Origin: Adiantum capillus-veneris
Taxonomy: Eukaryota > Streptophyta > Polypodiopsida > Polypodiales > Pteridaceae
Assembly (NCBI GenBank): GCA_014529385.2
Contig: CM043962.1
Span: 45,639,598-45,703,597 of the forward strand
DNA: 64,000 nt
Direction of reading: 5' to 3'
Part shown: one piece after another, positions 43,797-55,909 of the stretch
How positions within the stretch are numbered: the first letter of the stretch is position 1
How the letters are laid out: each line of letters starts with the position of its first letter
Program-made: the position numbers and the translations under genes
The notes under the pieces: generated by a model
The model's input: only the letters and a program-made list of their open reading frames with translations
Told to the model about the DNA's origin: nothing
Databases searched by the model: none

Positions 43797-44870
43797 ACTA
43801 GTATCGGTTTTACCCTTTTTGACCACCATTGTGAAATCAAACTCTAGCAATATAATAAACCAACGTACAATTCTTCCTGTATTGCATGGTTTATTTACCA
43901 GATATAAAAGAGCTTGATGATCTGTGAAGAACACAAATTTGTTTGCGAGCAAATAATGCCGAAATTTCTTTACAGCATAAATCATTCCTAACCCCTCTCT
44001 TTTGGTGGTTGTGTAGTTCTTTTCCGCACTGCTTAACTGTTGGCTTGTATAACAAGCTGAAAAATCTATTGTTCCATCTCCAGATTGAGCCAGAATACTC
44101 CCGATTGTATATGCAAAAGCATCAATGTGAACATGGGATATCTTTTCCCAATCTGGTGCTTTAAGTACAGGTGCTGATACAAGGTTTTCCTTTAGCTTTT
44201 GGAATGAAGTTTCGCACTCCTCGGTCCAATCGAAATTGACTAGCAAATGATACAGAGGTTTTGCAATGACTGCATACATATATATGAATCTTCGATAATA
44301 CCCACAGTGTCCCATGAAGGATTGCACTTGTTTCGCATTAGTAGGCCTGGGTAGCTACTTTAGGTCAGTGGTTATGCCATTTCTTGAGACAATGTGTCCA
44401 AAGATGCGGCCTTGCTGAACCATAAAAATACACTTTTCTAGGTTAAGACAGATGCGATATGTCTTGCATTTTTCAAATACCTTTTGCAAATGGTCAATAT
44501 GTTCCTCTCGTAGAAGAGAGTGTACACAAAGATCATCCATGTATATTTCTAAGAATATTCTCACGTATTCTTTGAACGCGTGCGTCATTAACCTTTGGAA
44601 GGTAGATGGGGTATTAGTTAAGCCAAACGGCATAACTTGATACGCATAAATCCCCCATTTTGTGGCAAACGCTATTTTGTGTTGATCCTCCCTTGCAATT
44701 GCCAGTTGGTTGTATCTTGAAAACCCGTCCAGAAAGGAATAAGCCTGTTTTCTGACCACTCGCTCAAGTACATGTTTTGTGATTGGCAAGGGGTAATTAT
44801 CCATTATCGTGGCTGCATTTACCTTTTTGAGGTTTACACACACTTGCAATTTTCCATTCTTTTTGGGGAC
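43797..44870 (-). pseudogene. Element B: reverse transcriptase (3' part) and RNase H
   Basis: RT resumes immediately left of the copia insertion: VVPKKNGKLQVCVNLKKVN, YSFLDGFSRYNQLAIA, MPFGLTNTPSTFQRLM, IYMDDLCVHS (catalytic YMDD) and FGHIVSRNGI. A stop near 44355 and a shift lead to FMGHCGYYRRFI. RNase H follows: SHVHIDAFAYTIGSIL, TTTKREGLGMIYAV, VFFTDHQALLYLV. The FDFTMVVKKGKTD end precedes the small insertion. Confidence 0.92.
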
Positions 44871-44875
44871 TACCA
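44871..44875. repeat. Target-site duplication TACCA (left)
   Basis: TACCA at 44871-44875 matches 50442-50446 on the other side of the copia element. It is the 5-bp duplication made on insertion. Confidence 0.93.
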
Positions 44876-44959
44876 TGTTAGGAAATAAGGCGTAGCTAAA
44901 TAGATAATTGAGTAGATTACTTAATGGAGAGAGACAGATTTATATACACGAGATTATAG

Positions 44960-44994
<35 letters not shown>

Positions 44995-45647
44995 CACGAT
45001 ATACGTGGTTCACCCAATGTGGGCTACGTCCACGGGAAAGTAGCCACTCAATGCTTTTAGTACTTCAAAACAAGAAGTAATTTACAAAGGGATTATACCC
45101 TTAATGAAGCTCCCGCCTTGCTTCATTCTCATCACCTCACACTCACCTTGTTGCATCAACTTCACACTATGAAATGTGTTGAAATGGCCTCCTTTTATAG
45201 GCCAAAAGGGCTGCCCTCTCTTATGAGAGACAGCCATGTGTAGCTGCCCTTGTGCGAATAAGTCCAAACCGGACCCTCCAATCCGCCCATGTGTGGCCGC
45301 CCTTGAGAAGACAAGTCCGCTTTTGAATTCAGCCACCGGCCAGCGTCCATTGACTTCCGACCACCGGCCATCGGCCATTGACTACCGGCCACCGGCCAAC
45401 CGACCGGTTGTTTTCCAACCACTTTTCGGTCGCCGTCCGGCCATAATATTCCGGCGAAAAAAAAATTCTCGGGGGCCTCTGCCCCCGAGGCCTTTAAAGT
45501 TGCCCCTGATTCTTGTCCATGAAAAATTTGGTTTCCAGTGAGTGATTTTCCTTCACGCACGATGGCTTCTCCTCATAATGGGGGCCTTACAAATGTGCGC
45601 TTTTACCACAGAAAATTACAAGGGTAAATCAGGATCCATACTTAACA
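44876..45647 (-). mobile_element. Copia LTR (3' LTR)
   Basis: 772 bases. It contains (GA)n at 44963-44990 and a minus-strand TATA box (TATAAAAG, 45192-45199). A polypurine tract AAGTGGGAGAT lies just to its right (about 45649-45659). Confidence 0.95.
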
Positions 45648-45707
45648 ATCTCCCACTTGGAGACTGATCTCCAAACCAAACCTGTGATTGCTTTCCATTC
45701 TGGCTTC

Positions 45708-47381
45708 TTATCCTTGAATGCCGATTGAAGATGAGCAAAAGCTCAACTTCTCCTTGTTGACCACCTTTGTAAACATGTCTGCAAGATTTTCACTGGTATG
45801 CACCTTTCCTAGCTTTAGTTGTCCCTCTTCCAAAAGAGTGCGTATGAAGTGATATCTCACCTCAATGTGCTTTGTCCTTGAATGAAAGGCTGAGTTCTTC
45901 GCAAGATGGATAGCGCTTTGGCTATCACTGTACAAGACACAATTGTCTTGTTTGAATCCAAGCTCTTCTAAGAATCTGTGAAGCCACATAATTTCTTTCC
46001 TTGCCTCCGTCATTGCTACATACTCTGCTTCCGTGGTAGAAAGTGAAACCACTTTCTGCAGATTTGAAGCCCAGCTTACTGCTGTGCCTCCAACCGTGAA
46101 CACATAGCCAGTAGTGCTCCTTCGAGTATCTTTGTCACCTGCCATATCTGCATCAGCATACCCTTCTAGAAAAATATCAGTTCCTCCAAAATACAAAGCA
46201 TTTGTTGTTGTCCGTTTTAGATACCTAAGTATCCACTTCACAGCTTGCCAATGCTCTTTACCTGGGTTGTCCATGAACCTACTCACAACTCCCACTGCAT
46301 GTGCAATGTCTGGCCTTGTCCAGACCATAGCATACATTAGAGAACCTATCGCTGCAGCATATGGAACTTTAGACATATAGGCTATCTCCTCTTGTGTCTT
46401 TGGACACATATCCTTCGTTAGTTTAAAATGACCAGCCAAAGGTGTAGAAACTGGTTTTGCATTTTGCATTGCAAACCTTTCTAGTACCTTCTTGATGTAA
46501 TCTTCTTGAGATAGCTTTATTGTCTTCTTCTTCCTGTCCCTTGATATTTTCATACCAAGTATCCTCTTTGCAGCACCTAAATCTTTCATTGAAAAAGATT
46601 TGGACAGCTCCTCTTTTAGGTCTTTGATGTCCTGCATGTTAGCACTTGCAATCAACATGTCATCAACATACAACATTAGGATGATGAATTTCCCATCTCC
46701 CAAATTCTCCGTGTAGACGCAGTGATCCGAGTTGCATCTTGTGAATCCATGATCCAACATCCATTGATCAAACTTCAAGTACCATTGTCTTGATTCTTGC
46801 TTTAAACCATACAAGCTCTTCTTTAATCTGCAAACCATTTTCTCCTTACCTTTTACTTCATACCCCTTTGGTTGAAGCATGTAGATCTCCTCCTCTAAGT
46901 CACCATGAGGGAATGCCGTATTTACATCCATTTGCTCGAGATTTAGATCATGAGCAGCCACAAGGCTTAAGACAAGCCTAATTGAGTTCATTTTTACAAC
47001 AGGAGAAAATATTTTATTGAAGTCAATACCTTTCTTTTGAGAAAAACCTTTTACCACAAGCCTAGACTTGTACCTTTTCTTCCCACCTTCTTCTTCCTTT
47101 AGCTTGTACACCCATTTGTTTTGAAGTGCCCGCTTACCTTTAGGCAACTCAACCAACTCCCATGTTTGGTTGCGATGTAGTGAGTCCATCTCCACTTGCA
47201 TGCTCTTCGTCCATTCTTCTTTGGATTCATGTTGCATAGCTTCTTCATATGATTCCGGCTCTCCAGAATCTGAGATCAAGAGATGGTTGAAGGAAGGAAC
47301 AAACCTTTCTGGAGGTCTACTTGCTCTTGTAGATCTTCGGGGAATAGGTTGAGGCTCCTCATTTGGTTGACGTTGTTGCAC
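45708..47381 (-). pseudogene. Copia reverse transcriptase and RNase H
   Basis: 557 open codons. RT: WELVELPKGKRALQNKWVYK, EQMDVNTAFPHGDLEEEIYM, RLKKSLYGLKQESRQWYLKF and the catalytic LMLYVDDMLIA. The connection has PVSTPLAGHFKL and YAAAIGSLMYAMVWTRPDIA. RNase H: EGYADADMAGDKDTRRSTTG, STTEAEYVAM, LYSDSQSAIHLA, and the closing TKHIEVRYHFIR. It is separated from the Gag-INT frame by two apparent one-base deletions in A/T runs (near 47515 and 47490) and a TAA near 47402. The element is young but inactive as read. Confidence 0.95.
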
Positions 47382-47514
47382 ATTGTTACCGTTTGCAGTC
47401 CTTTAGTCTTCACCGTCCTCAAGCTCCATGTACTCATCACCTGTTTCTTTTGTTTGTTTTCTTTCCAAGTAGTCTTTGTACATATTTTGTTCGTTAAAAT
47501 TACATCCCTACTCC

Positions 47515-49587
47515 TTAAGATTTACCATCTTCAGGATTCCATAGGTGATACCCAAAGTCTCCTTCTCCATAGCCAATGAAGAAACACTTTTTGGACTTTG
47601 CATCTAACTTTGATCTTAGGCTTCTATCTATGTGCATGAAAGCCTCACACCCAAACACTTTGAGAAATGCATAATTCACCGGTTTACCTGTCCATGCCTC
47701 TTCTGGAACTCCCCCATCCAATGCCGTTGAGGGTGACTGATTGATTAAGTACACAGACGTACTTACAGCTTCCGCCCAAAGCTCAAGCGGTAGGCCTGCA
47801 TGTAGCCGCATGCTTCGTGCTCGTTCCATGATTGCCCTGTTCATCCTTTCCGAAATCCCATTTTGTTGAGGTGTCCTTGGGGTTGTCCTTTGCCTCCGAA
47901 TGCCATTGCTAGCACAAAATCTTTCAAAAGCTTGGCTGCAATATTCGCCTCCATTGTCGGATCTGAGGCATTTAACCTTGGTACCTGTTTCATTCTCCAC
48001 AAAGGCTTTCCACCTTTGAAATATGGAAAATACATCGGATTTATTCTTCATGACATAAACCCATGTTTTTCTAGTCACATCGTCTATGAATGTTACATAG
48101 TACAATGAGCCACCAAGTGATGGTGTACTTGCAGGACCCCAAACATCATAATGAACCAACTCAAGTTTTTTATTTTTTCTTTCATTTCTTGATTTTTGAA
48201 ATTTTACCCTCTTTTGTTTACCATAAACACAATCTTTACAGAACTCTAAGTCCACTTCTTTCAAACCTGGTAGAAGCTTGTTTGTTTGAAGGATTTGTAT
48301 TCCTTTGGCACTCATATGCCCAAGTCGGTAGTGCCACACCGCAGTGTCAACTTCTGTAGTTGCTGCACAAGTTGAAGGTTGCGTGCTAACAGTACACAAG
48401 TAAAGTGTATCGACTTTTTCACCCTTGGCAACCACCAAAGATCCCTTTGAGATCTTCCACCGTTTGTTTCCGAATGCAATGTTGTGACCTTCATCGTCCA
48501 ATTGTCCTGTAGAGATCAAATTTTTGCGAAGAGAAGGAACATGCCTAACATCTTTAAGCTTCCATTCATTTTCGTTAGCAGTTTTGATAGAAACTGTACC
48601 TTTGCCGACAATCTCACAAGCTTCATCATCTCCCAAGTATACATACCCAAAATTACCTTTGGTGTAGTCTTGGAAATGTTGCTTGTGTGGTGTCGCATGG
48701 AATGAAGCCCCAGAATCTACTATCCAGGAATTAGACACATTGTCTAATGAGAGAATTAGAGCATCTTGCTCTACTTTACCTGCCACATTGGCCTCCGATG
48801 TTGGCTTGTTGTCTTGGGACTCTGTCTCCTTCTTCTTCTTGGACCAGCAATCCTTCTTGACGTGGCCCTTCTTGCTGCAGTTCCAACATTCAAGAACTGA
48901 CTTTGTGCGTGACTTGCTCCGCCTTGAGCGATCACGACCCTTTTGGTTTTTGAACCTCTCCTTAAGCCTTCCTCTTGTTTCCACTGATAGTGCAGCACTT
49001 GATGATTCTCCTGTGCTTCTCCTTCGCATTTCCTCGCTTAGGAGAACACCCACAACATCATCAAACTTAAGAGTATTTGTGCCAGAGATAGAATTACTTA
49101 CAGCCATCACAAGGCTGTCCCAACTATTTGGTAGAGATGATAGTATAAGGAGAGCTCGCACTTCGTCATCGAAATTGATTTTCACTGATCGAAGTTGACT
49201 TATGTTTGTGTTAAAGTCATTTAGGTGTTCTGCAACTGAACCATTCTCTGCCATCTTTAGATTGAACAAGCGCTTCATAAGAAATACCTTATTGGATGCC
49301 GATGGTTTCTCGTAAAAGTCGTCAAGTGACTTCATCAAGTCCTCCGTGGTCTTCATCTCCGAAACATTGAAGGCCAACATTGACGCCAAGCTTAACTGGA
49401 TTGTTCCTAGTGCCTTTCGATCAAGGACAATCCATGCTTCATCTGCCATTGTTGCGGGCTTCTTTGCAAGACCGCCTAGTGGCAAATAGAGGTCCTTCTG
49501 GTAGAGATATTCTTCAATCTGCATCTTCCAATGTTGGTAGTTTTTGCCGTTGAACTTCTCAATCTTGAGCTTCCCTTCCTCCGCCAT
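47515..49587 (-). pseudogene. Copia Gag, protease and integrase
   Basis: About 690 codons from ATG 49587 (MAEEGKLKIEKFNGKNYQHW). The Gag domain runs to ~200, an Arg-rich stretch follows (GRDRSRRSKSRTK), and a zinc knuckle CWNCSKKGHVKKDC lies at ~237-250. The protease is WIVDSGASFHAT (Asp ~294). The integrase has a GHMSAKG/CKDCVYGKQ zinc end and a DDE core: HYDVWGPAS, LRSDNGGEYCS, TPQQNGISERMNR. It ends near FFIGYGEGDFGYHLWNPEDG, where a base loss shifts the frame. Confidence 0.95.
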
Positions 49588-49648
49588 AACTCCCACTCAA
49601 TTCAAGGAATCCTTTCCTTGAGATAATTTAGCTACGAGCAAACCTTGG

Positions 49649-49658
49649 TCTGATACCA
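49649..49658 (-). promoter_or_regulatory. Copia primer-binding site
   Basis: Minus strand reads TGGTATCAGA two bases inside the 5' LTR, complementary to initiator Met-tRNA. Confidence 0.92.
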
Positions 49659-49660
49659 GT

Positions 49661-49744
49661 TGTTAGGAAATAAGGCGTAGCTAAATAGATAATTGAGTAG
49701 ATTACTTAATGGAGAGAGACAGATTTATATACACGAGATTATAG

Positions 49745-49807
<63 letters not shown>

Positions 49808-50441
49808 CACGATATACGTGGTTCACCCAATGTGGGCTACGTCCACGGGAAAGCAGCCACTCAATGGCTTTAGTACTTCAAAACAAGAAGTAGTTTACAA
49901 AGGGATTATACCCTTAATGAAGCTCCCGCCTTGCTTCACTCTCACCACCTCACACTCACCTTGTTGCATCAACTTCACACTATGAAATGTGTGTAGAAAT
50001 GGCCTCCTTTTATAGGCCAAAAGGGCTGCCCTCTCTTATGAGAGACAGCCATGTGTAGCCGCCCTTGTGCGAATAAGTCCAAATCGGACCCTCCAATCCG
50101 CCCATGTGTGGCCGCCCTTGAGAAGACAAGTGCGCTTTTGAATTCGGCCATCGGCCATCGGCCATTGACTTCCGACTACCGGCCACCGGCCAACTGACCG
50201 GTTGTTTTCCGACCACTTTCCGGCCGCCGTCCGGCCATAATATTCCGGCGAAAAAAAAGGTCTCGGGGGCCTCCGTCCTTGAGGCCTTTAAAGTTGCCCC
50301 TGATTCTTGTCCGTGAAAAATTTGGTTTCCGGTGAGTGATTTTCCTTCACGCACGATGGCTTCTCCTCATAATGGGGGCCTTACAAATGTGCGCTTTTAC
50401 CACAGAAAAGTACATGGGTAAATCAGGCTCCATACTTAACA
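49661..50441 (-). mobile_element. Copia LTR (5' LTR)
   Basis: 781 bases, with (GA)n at 49748-49802 and a TATA box at 50007-50014 (TATAAAAG on the minus strand), the promoter for the element. Confidence 0.95.
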
Positions 50442-50446
50442 TACCA

Positions 50447-51197
50447 CAATGGGTGACACCCAGTCTGTATGTTCGATTTCATAGATGAATTCAGCCTCCA
50501 TCAGCTTGTCAATCTCCTCTTTGATTCATTTAGCAAATGTGTCATTGTATGTATAAGGACGCTGTTTGCTAGGTTTTGCATCCGATTTCAAAGGAATTGT
50601 ATGTTGGAATATTGCTAGATCAACTCCTTTGAGGTCTTTATAGGACCATGCAAACACATCTTTATACTTCTTGATAAGTTGTGTTAGTCGTTCTTCTTCT
50701 TCAGGCTCTAAATCGGTTGCTATATAGACCGGCTGAGGCTTTTCACCTGGTTCTGCGAGATCTATCTTTTTTGCATTTTCAGGCCCATCGTAAGTTTCTT
50801 GGTTGGTTCTTTCCTTGACTGGTGGTGTCATGATGATTTTTCTGTTCTGGATGATAAATTTCCGATAGTGTGATGGTACATTCATGTTTCCCTTCTCTGA
50901 CTCCCCTTTACCATCACTATCTTCTTCAGTAGTCCATATCTCACGTAAAGACCGTTTGAGTTCTTGGTATTTCTGTTTACGCTCCAGTTTGGTCCACTCT
51001 TGGTCTTTTGTTGTTTCTTCTTTTGATTTTTGAGATTTTTGTGATTTTGTTTCTGTTTTAGCTTTTCGTACTTGTTTTATTTCCTCTTGCGTTCTTTCCC
51101 TTCGAACTTTTGAGAATGTTCCTAATATTTGATCTTTTACACAATCCTCTGCTTTTACAAGCATCAAATAGTGAGTTTTACTTTTTATCCTGGGCAT
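50447..51197 (-). pseudogene. Element B: linker and reverse transcriptase N-terminus
   Basis: Begins with a Lys/Glu-rich linker (KVRRERTQEEIKQVRKAKTE). Then comes the RT lead-in YIATDLEPEEEERLTQLIKK, DVFAWSYKDLKGVDLAI and the KQRPYTYN motif. After a TGA at 50526 the frame continues KEEIDKLMEAEFIYEIE up to WVSPIVV at 50447, where the copia element is inserted. The other half of the RT resumes at 44870. Confidence 0.9.
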
Positions 51198-51272
51198 CAG
51201 GTTCTCTCCCGCTTTGTTTCTTGCTCGTTTCTTCTATAGCGTTCTTGGCGTCTAGGATGCTGATTAGCAAAA

Positions 51273-52854
51273 TCATAAAGCTTGATATTCTGTGTTTCCC
51301 CCCCCAGGCTCACTTGAGTTGTCTGAACACTCATTATCTGCATCATTATTTACTTCCAGATGTTCAGAGGAGTTATAAAACTCTTCTTGTTCTGTTTGTT
51401 CTATCGTCTCATCTCCTCCTGGTATAATGCTTACCATGTAGTAAGGTAGCACATCATAGCCATCCTTATCACAAAATTTTATTGTTGGACTATCTGTAAT
51501 GGTATAGACATCCAATGTTGCTAGTATGTGTTCCCATTCTAGAGGTTCCAAGGCATCTTCAAGGAAAGGTTCCGGAACATACTCCTTGTCCTCAATCGCT
51601 CTTTCTAAGACGCATTCTTCTCTTCTTAAGCTTCCACAATGTGAAGCTCCACACATCCATAGCTCTTTTTGTTGCCCTAACCATGCTGGGAGTTTTGATC
51701 CTGCTAATGTAGCTGAATCAAATTCTTCCACTGGTGTCTTGTTCACATCCTTGTAACTATGGTCTTTCAGGTGTATTTTAGTTGTTGTCTCGCCATGTCT
51801 GAGGTATATGTGATCGTAACCCCAATCTTGGACCATCTTCAATTGTTGCATGAATGGTCTTCCCAAGATGATCTCATAATTGTTCTTTTTGTCGAAATCG
51901 ACTATTGCAAATGTATGCTCATACTCGATTCCACACGAAGTGACAATCACTTTTTCTAAGAGTCCTAGAGGCTTCTCCATGAACCCATCTGCAAATTGCA
52001 ATTTCATTCTGGTAGCTCTTAAAGCTGGTTCCCCATTTTTTCCAAATTTCCTTGGTGGCGATAGCAACTCCCGCTCCACTGTCAAGAATAGCTTTGGAAA
52101 CTACTCCTTGGAATTCTACTGGTAGTGTGGTGTTTCCATCTTCTCCCTCGCAATACTCTCCAACCTTGTTTAATGGTACTAGCCTAGTGTTTAGTTGAGG
52201 CCTGTCTAATTCTCTGATCCCTTCCTGAAGCTTCGAGGTGGGGTCTTTCACTCGAAAGTTTTCTAGGCATTTGCCTACTGTGGTCCACATGTTTGGTCGT
52301 AACCTTAGGAGTTTGGCTAATGTGATTGTGCATGCCACCGAGGTGGACAACAATCCTTGTGAGTCCATCACTTTGTTAGAAGAAAGTATTTGAGATGGGA
52401 TTGCTCTCACTTCAGACTTGGCTTCATACTCTCCTAGGTAAGAGGGTAAAGTTTTCAGCGAGTCTGGTTGGCTGTGCCCCGAACTAATTGATCCCTGGTC
52501 TCCCCCTTGTGAATGTATATCAAATTTCATTTGCGACCTTGCCTCAAATTCTTCAATAGGAGGTAAGATCTCATTCTTCTCCTTTCTCGTGCTATTCATG
52601 TGGTTACTCACCCTGTTAGCCTCGTTGGACTCATGGATTTGCTTCCACAGATCATCTAGACCGTTACAGTCCTTACCCATTTCTGTCAATGTTTTAGGCT
52701 GGAAACTGTCACTTGCCTCATCTGTTGTATTTGTCACTATGATAGGCTCTCCTTTAGACTCATAGGCATTCGTGAGTCTTTCCTTCATTTCTACTTGTTC
52801 CTTTAAAGTTGGGGGTTGGAACTGGTACTTCATGCTAATTTGCAAGTTTACCAA
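51273..52854 (-). pseudogene. Element B: Gag C-terminal region and first protease
   Basis: Frames 52854-51919 and 52085-51273. The first ~250 residues are acidic and Ser/Thr-rich with no knuckle seen. The retropepsin follows: SKAILDSGAGVAIATKEIW with the active Asp, then a frame change. The protease end is YEIILGRPFMQQLKMV. An acidic linker with YNSSEHLEVNNDADNECSDN follows, running toward the RT. Confidence 0.82.
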
Positions 52855-53085
52855 GCGGGTCTTCCATCAATGATTGAGCTGTTTCAATCATCTTTCTATA
52901 CATTTCCAACCTTTGTTTTTCTATTTCAGCATATGGATAGGTCATCGAGTCTTTGCTCCTGGGTTTGGTTCTTTTTGAGTCTTTCTTCATAAGCTTTTAG
53001 AAGTGCATCCAACTGCTCATTTACCTTGTCTAGATGATCGCCCACTCCTCCCAAGATCAACACACAGTCCTTCTCATCATCGATC
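52855..53085 (-). pseudogene. Element B: Gag coiled-coil remnant, truncated
   Basis: Minus-strand frames read LDKVNEQLDALLKAYEERLK and EIEKQRLEMYRKMIETAQSL, a coiled coil typical of a Gag N-terminal part. Sequence on this strand loses sense at about 53085, where the plus-strand element C begins. The 5' LTR and Gag start of element B are therefore missing. Confidence 0.6.
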
Positions 53086-54842
53086 CTTTGAAAGGGAAGA
53101 GAGGAAACAAAGGAAGAAAAGGGCAAGAAAGAGGTCACACTATCCTCCTTCTTCTTCACCTTCCTCCTCTTCCGACAAAAGCTATGGCTTTCTAAGATAG
53201 TACCAAAAGGAGAAGTAGCTGTAAACCAAGAGCAGCTTGTAGAAGAAGTGCTAAAAAATGTTAACTTGTACGCCAAACCCCAGGCTAAACAACCCAAGTG
53301 GTGTGCTATTGAACAAAAATGGACAAACCATGGGACAGAGGAATGTTATTATAACAAGGGATATGTGAGAGAGAGACCTTACGCTCCCCAAGCTCAGGTA
53401 GCTTCTCCTCAAGTTCCACCAATGCCTAGGTATCAAGCAGGCAACCTACCAGGACTTGTATGTGTAGAAAGACCACAACCAGTGTTGGGGCAGCAACCAC
53501 CCCTACCAGGATTACGACTAGTCGGTATAAGATACACACCAACCGTAACCATATCAGAGGAGAAGGCTTTGGTGCATATGCATGCATATTATGAAGATCC
53601 CAATGGATATGCGGCAAGCTCTGTCTATTATCAGTACTAAGGAAGTTCAAGGAGGGAGGAAAGAGTATCTCTTTTCTCACCTATGATGGCACCCTTGGTG
53701 CTACCGACAAAGTGTTGGCCTTCATCCAGAAATTTGATGCGGCTTTTGGAGACGAGGGCTTCACAGAGTCCTCCAAGATACACCATGTAGCTATGCACTT
53801 TCAAAAATCAGCTCGTCAATGGTGGGCTAGCCTTCGTGGCAATGGCATAGCCCCAAAGACATGGAAAACTCTACGAGTTTCTATCATGAAGCAAATCCTT
53901 ACAAGCAATGCAAATGACAAACTACTTACCAAATGGCACAGCTTGAAGCTTCTCTCTCATGAGTCTATCCACAAGTATGTAGACAAGTTTTGGGATTTAC
54001 ATCTCAAGGCTACTATATTTTAAAAGATAGACTTTGCCGAGCGAAGGTAGGAATTTTGTGCGGGATTACATGAAGAGATGGCCGAATACATGAACTCTCA
54101 ACGGCCTAGTTCTATCAGCAAAGTGATCCATCACACCATGGTTGCTTCACGTATCAATTTCCATCAAGGGGCTAGACGGAATATCAAGCGCATGGAAAAC
54201 AAAGACAAAAATGATGAAAAGGGGAAAACCGATGCTAAAAATTCTTCCCAAGGCACTTCCAACAACAACAACAACAATCAATCCAAGGAGAAGGGAGTTT
54301 ACAAAGGCAAAAAGAAACTCTCTCCTGAAGAGCTTGAAGCTTTTTGCAAGGACCATAAGTGTTTCAAGTGTGGGAAACAAGGACATGGCTATCGTTCTTG
54401 CCCAAAAAAGAATGCTCACAGTGAGACTCCTAGGGCTTCCATCATCAAAGCTCCAAAAGAGGATGCTCATTGCAAAGGATCATCACTTTCCTATGCTTGG
54501 GGAAATGTAAGAGAGCAGGATGCCTTCATCGTTTTTGACCCTGGATCTACTCACAACTTCATATTGATGGAGTTGGCCACCAATTTGTGCATTCAAGCTT
54601 TTGATATGGGAGATATGGTAATGGCTGACACAACTTTCAAGGGACAACAAGCCTCTGTTACTCCCTTGATTGGCAAGTTGAGGCTTCATGTAAGCTATGT
54701 CAACAAAGATGACTTTTTCATCTCTCCTCTCCAACATGAGGATGCTATCATAGGGGCGCCATGGTTTGATCGCATGGCTGCCAATATGAAGTTCCTTGAA
54801 AGGAGAATCTACTTCACCTATAGGGGAAAGAACATGTATTGA
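53086..54842 (+). pseudogene. Ty3/gypsy element C: Gag and protease
   Basis: Plus-strand fragments. 53086-53200 is a basic Ser-rich stretch (KQRKKRARKRSHYPPSS). 53200-53640 carries PKWCAIEQKWTNHGTEECYY and a Pro/Gln-rich part. 53712-54023 is the retrotransposon-gag core (KSARQWWASLRGNG, LLTKWHSLKLLSHESIHKYV). After two stops, 54078-54842 has a basic linker with an Asn run, the zinc knuckle CFKCGKQGHGYRSC, and a protease FIVFDPGSTHNFI (DPG at the active site) with IIGAPWFDRM at its end. A stop follows and no RT is present. Either truncated or a Gag-protease-only element. Confidence 0.85.
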
Positions 54843-55852
54843 GGCGGTCCGGGGCGGGCAACAAGAGAGGCAACCTCTAAACACCCTCAAGGCTCCCGTG
54901 CTGCTCAATTGGGGCTGGGGCAACCACAAGCACAACACAACAACAAACCCACATCCAAACCCAAACAAGATAGGGGCACCACCTAGTTATGGTATGCGAA
55001 CTAGGACGCAAGAGAGATTTTGGCACAACCAAGAAGATGCACCACACAACACACACAAGCAACCTCACACCAAGACACACATGAAATGGACCAGAGAGAG
55101 CTAGAGCAAAGGGAAGAGGGAGAGGAAAGGATCTTGCGTAATACCTTATTTGTGACTTGCAAATGGAGATGGTTCATTATGATTCTATCATAGAACTTGT
55201 ACAAAACTCACTCAATGCTTAGTGATTGCTAAACATTGCCAAAACACACACACACTGTCTTAGGGTGTGGGAGACCTCTCACCACAATACCCTCTTGCAA
55301 TGGACAAAAAAATGGCAATGAAAAACACACTAAAACACTTTCTAAAATCAAGATCAACCGATAAAAACTCAAAATACACAAGTCACCTTGAATTCACCAA
55401 ACCGTATTGCACAAATGGAGGGACGAAGATTTGAACGTCGAATCACGCCTTTGATGCACCAAACCTCAATTTATTGACGATGAAGGAGCATATACAATAG
55501 TGGTTTTGAGATTTGTGGAACTCACGCTCTCTCACTTACAATGTGTAGCTTGAAGGCTTCTCTCACACCAAGAGTGAAGCTCACAAGTGGTTGCTACACC
55601 TAAGTCTCTCCTCACGCATAGAGTGTTGGGGTGCTATGTGAGATATTGGAGGTTGTTTTACAAGAAGGAGAGGGGCCTATTTATAGGTTGGAGATCCCTC
55701 ATTAAGATTATTGGAAATCTTAATTTACAAGCTAACAAATCAGGATTATGATTTTTTTGAATATCAAAACATTGTGGGCCTTCTTTGTCTGCTTGAGTCA
55801 TGGGTGTGGGCTCAAAAGAGAGCATTATTGATGGTAGATAAGGTGAAAGTAA

Positions 55853-55909
<57 letters not shown>

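Larger units (their letters stand above)
44876..50441 (-). mobile_element. Full-length Ty1/copia retrotransposon nested in element B
   Basis: 5,566 bases with two LTRs (44876-45647 and 49661-50441), each TGTTAGGAAATAAGG to CTTAACA on the plus strand, TACCA duplications on both sides, a PBS and a PPT. Coding is on the minus strand in the order Gag-PR-INT-RT-RH, which defines copia. The LTRs are nearly alike. They differ mainly in (GA)n length, a ~20-base deletion in a CCGGCCA-rich stretch and scattered substitutions. The insertion is therefore recent compared with its decayed host element. It splits the RT of element B. Confidence 0.96.

Noticed and set aside
45236-45541. Pro/Arg-rich ORF across the copia LTR and its counterpart at 50010-50354
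   Set aside because: They lie within LTR sequence and come from a CCGGCCA-rich stretch. Frames differ between the two LTRs.
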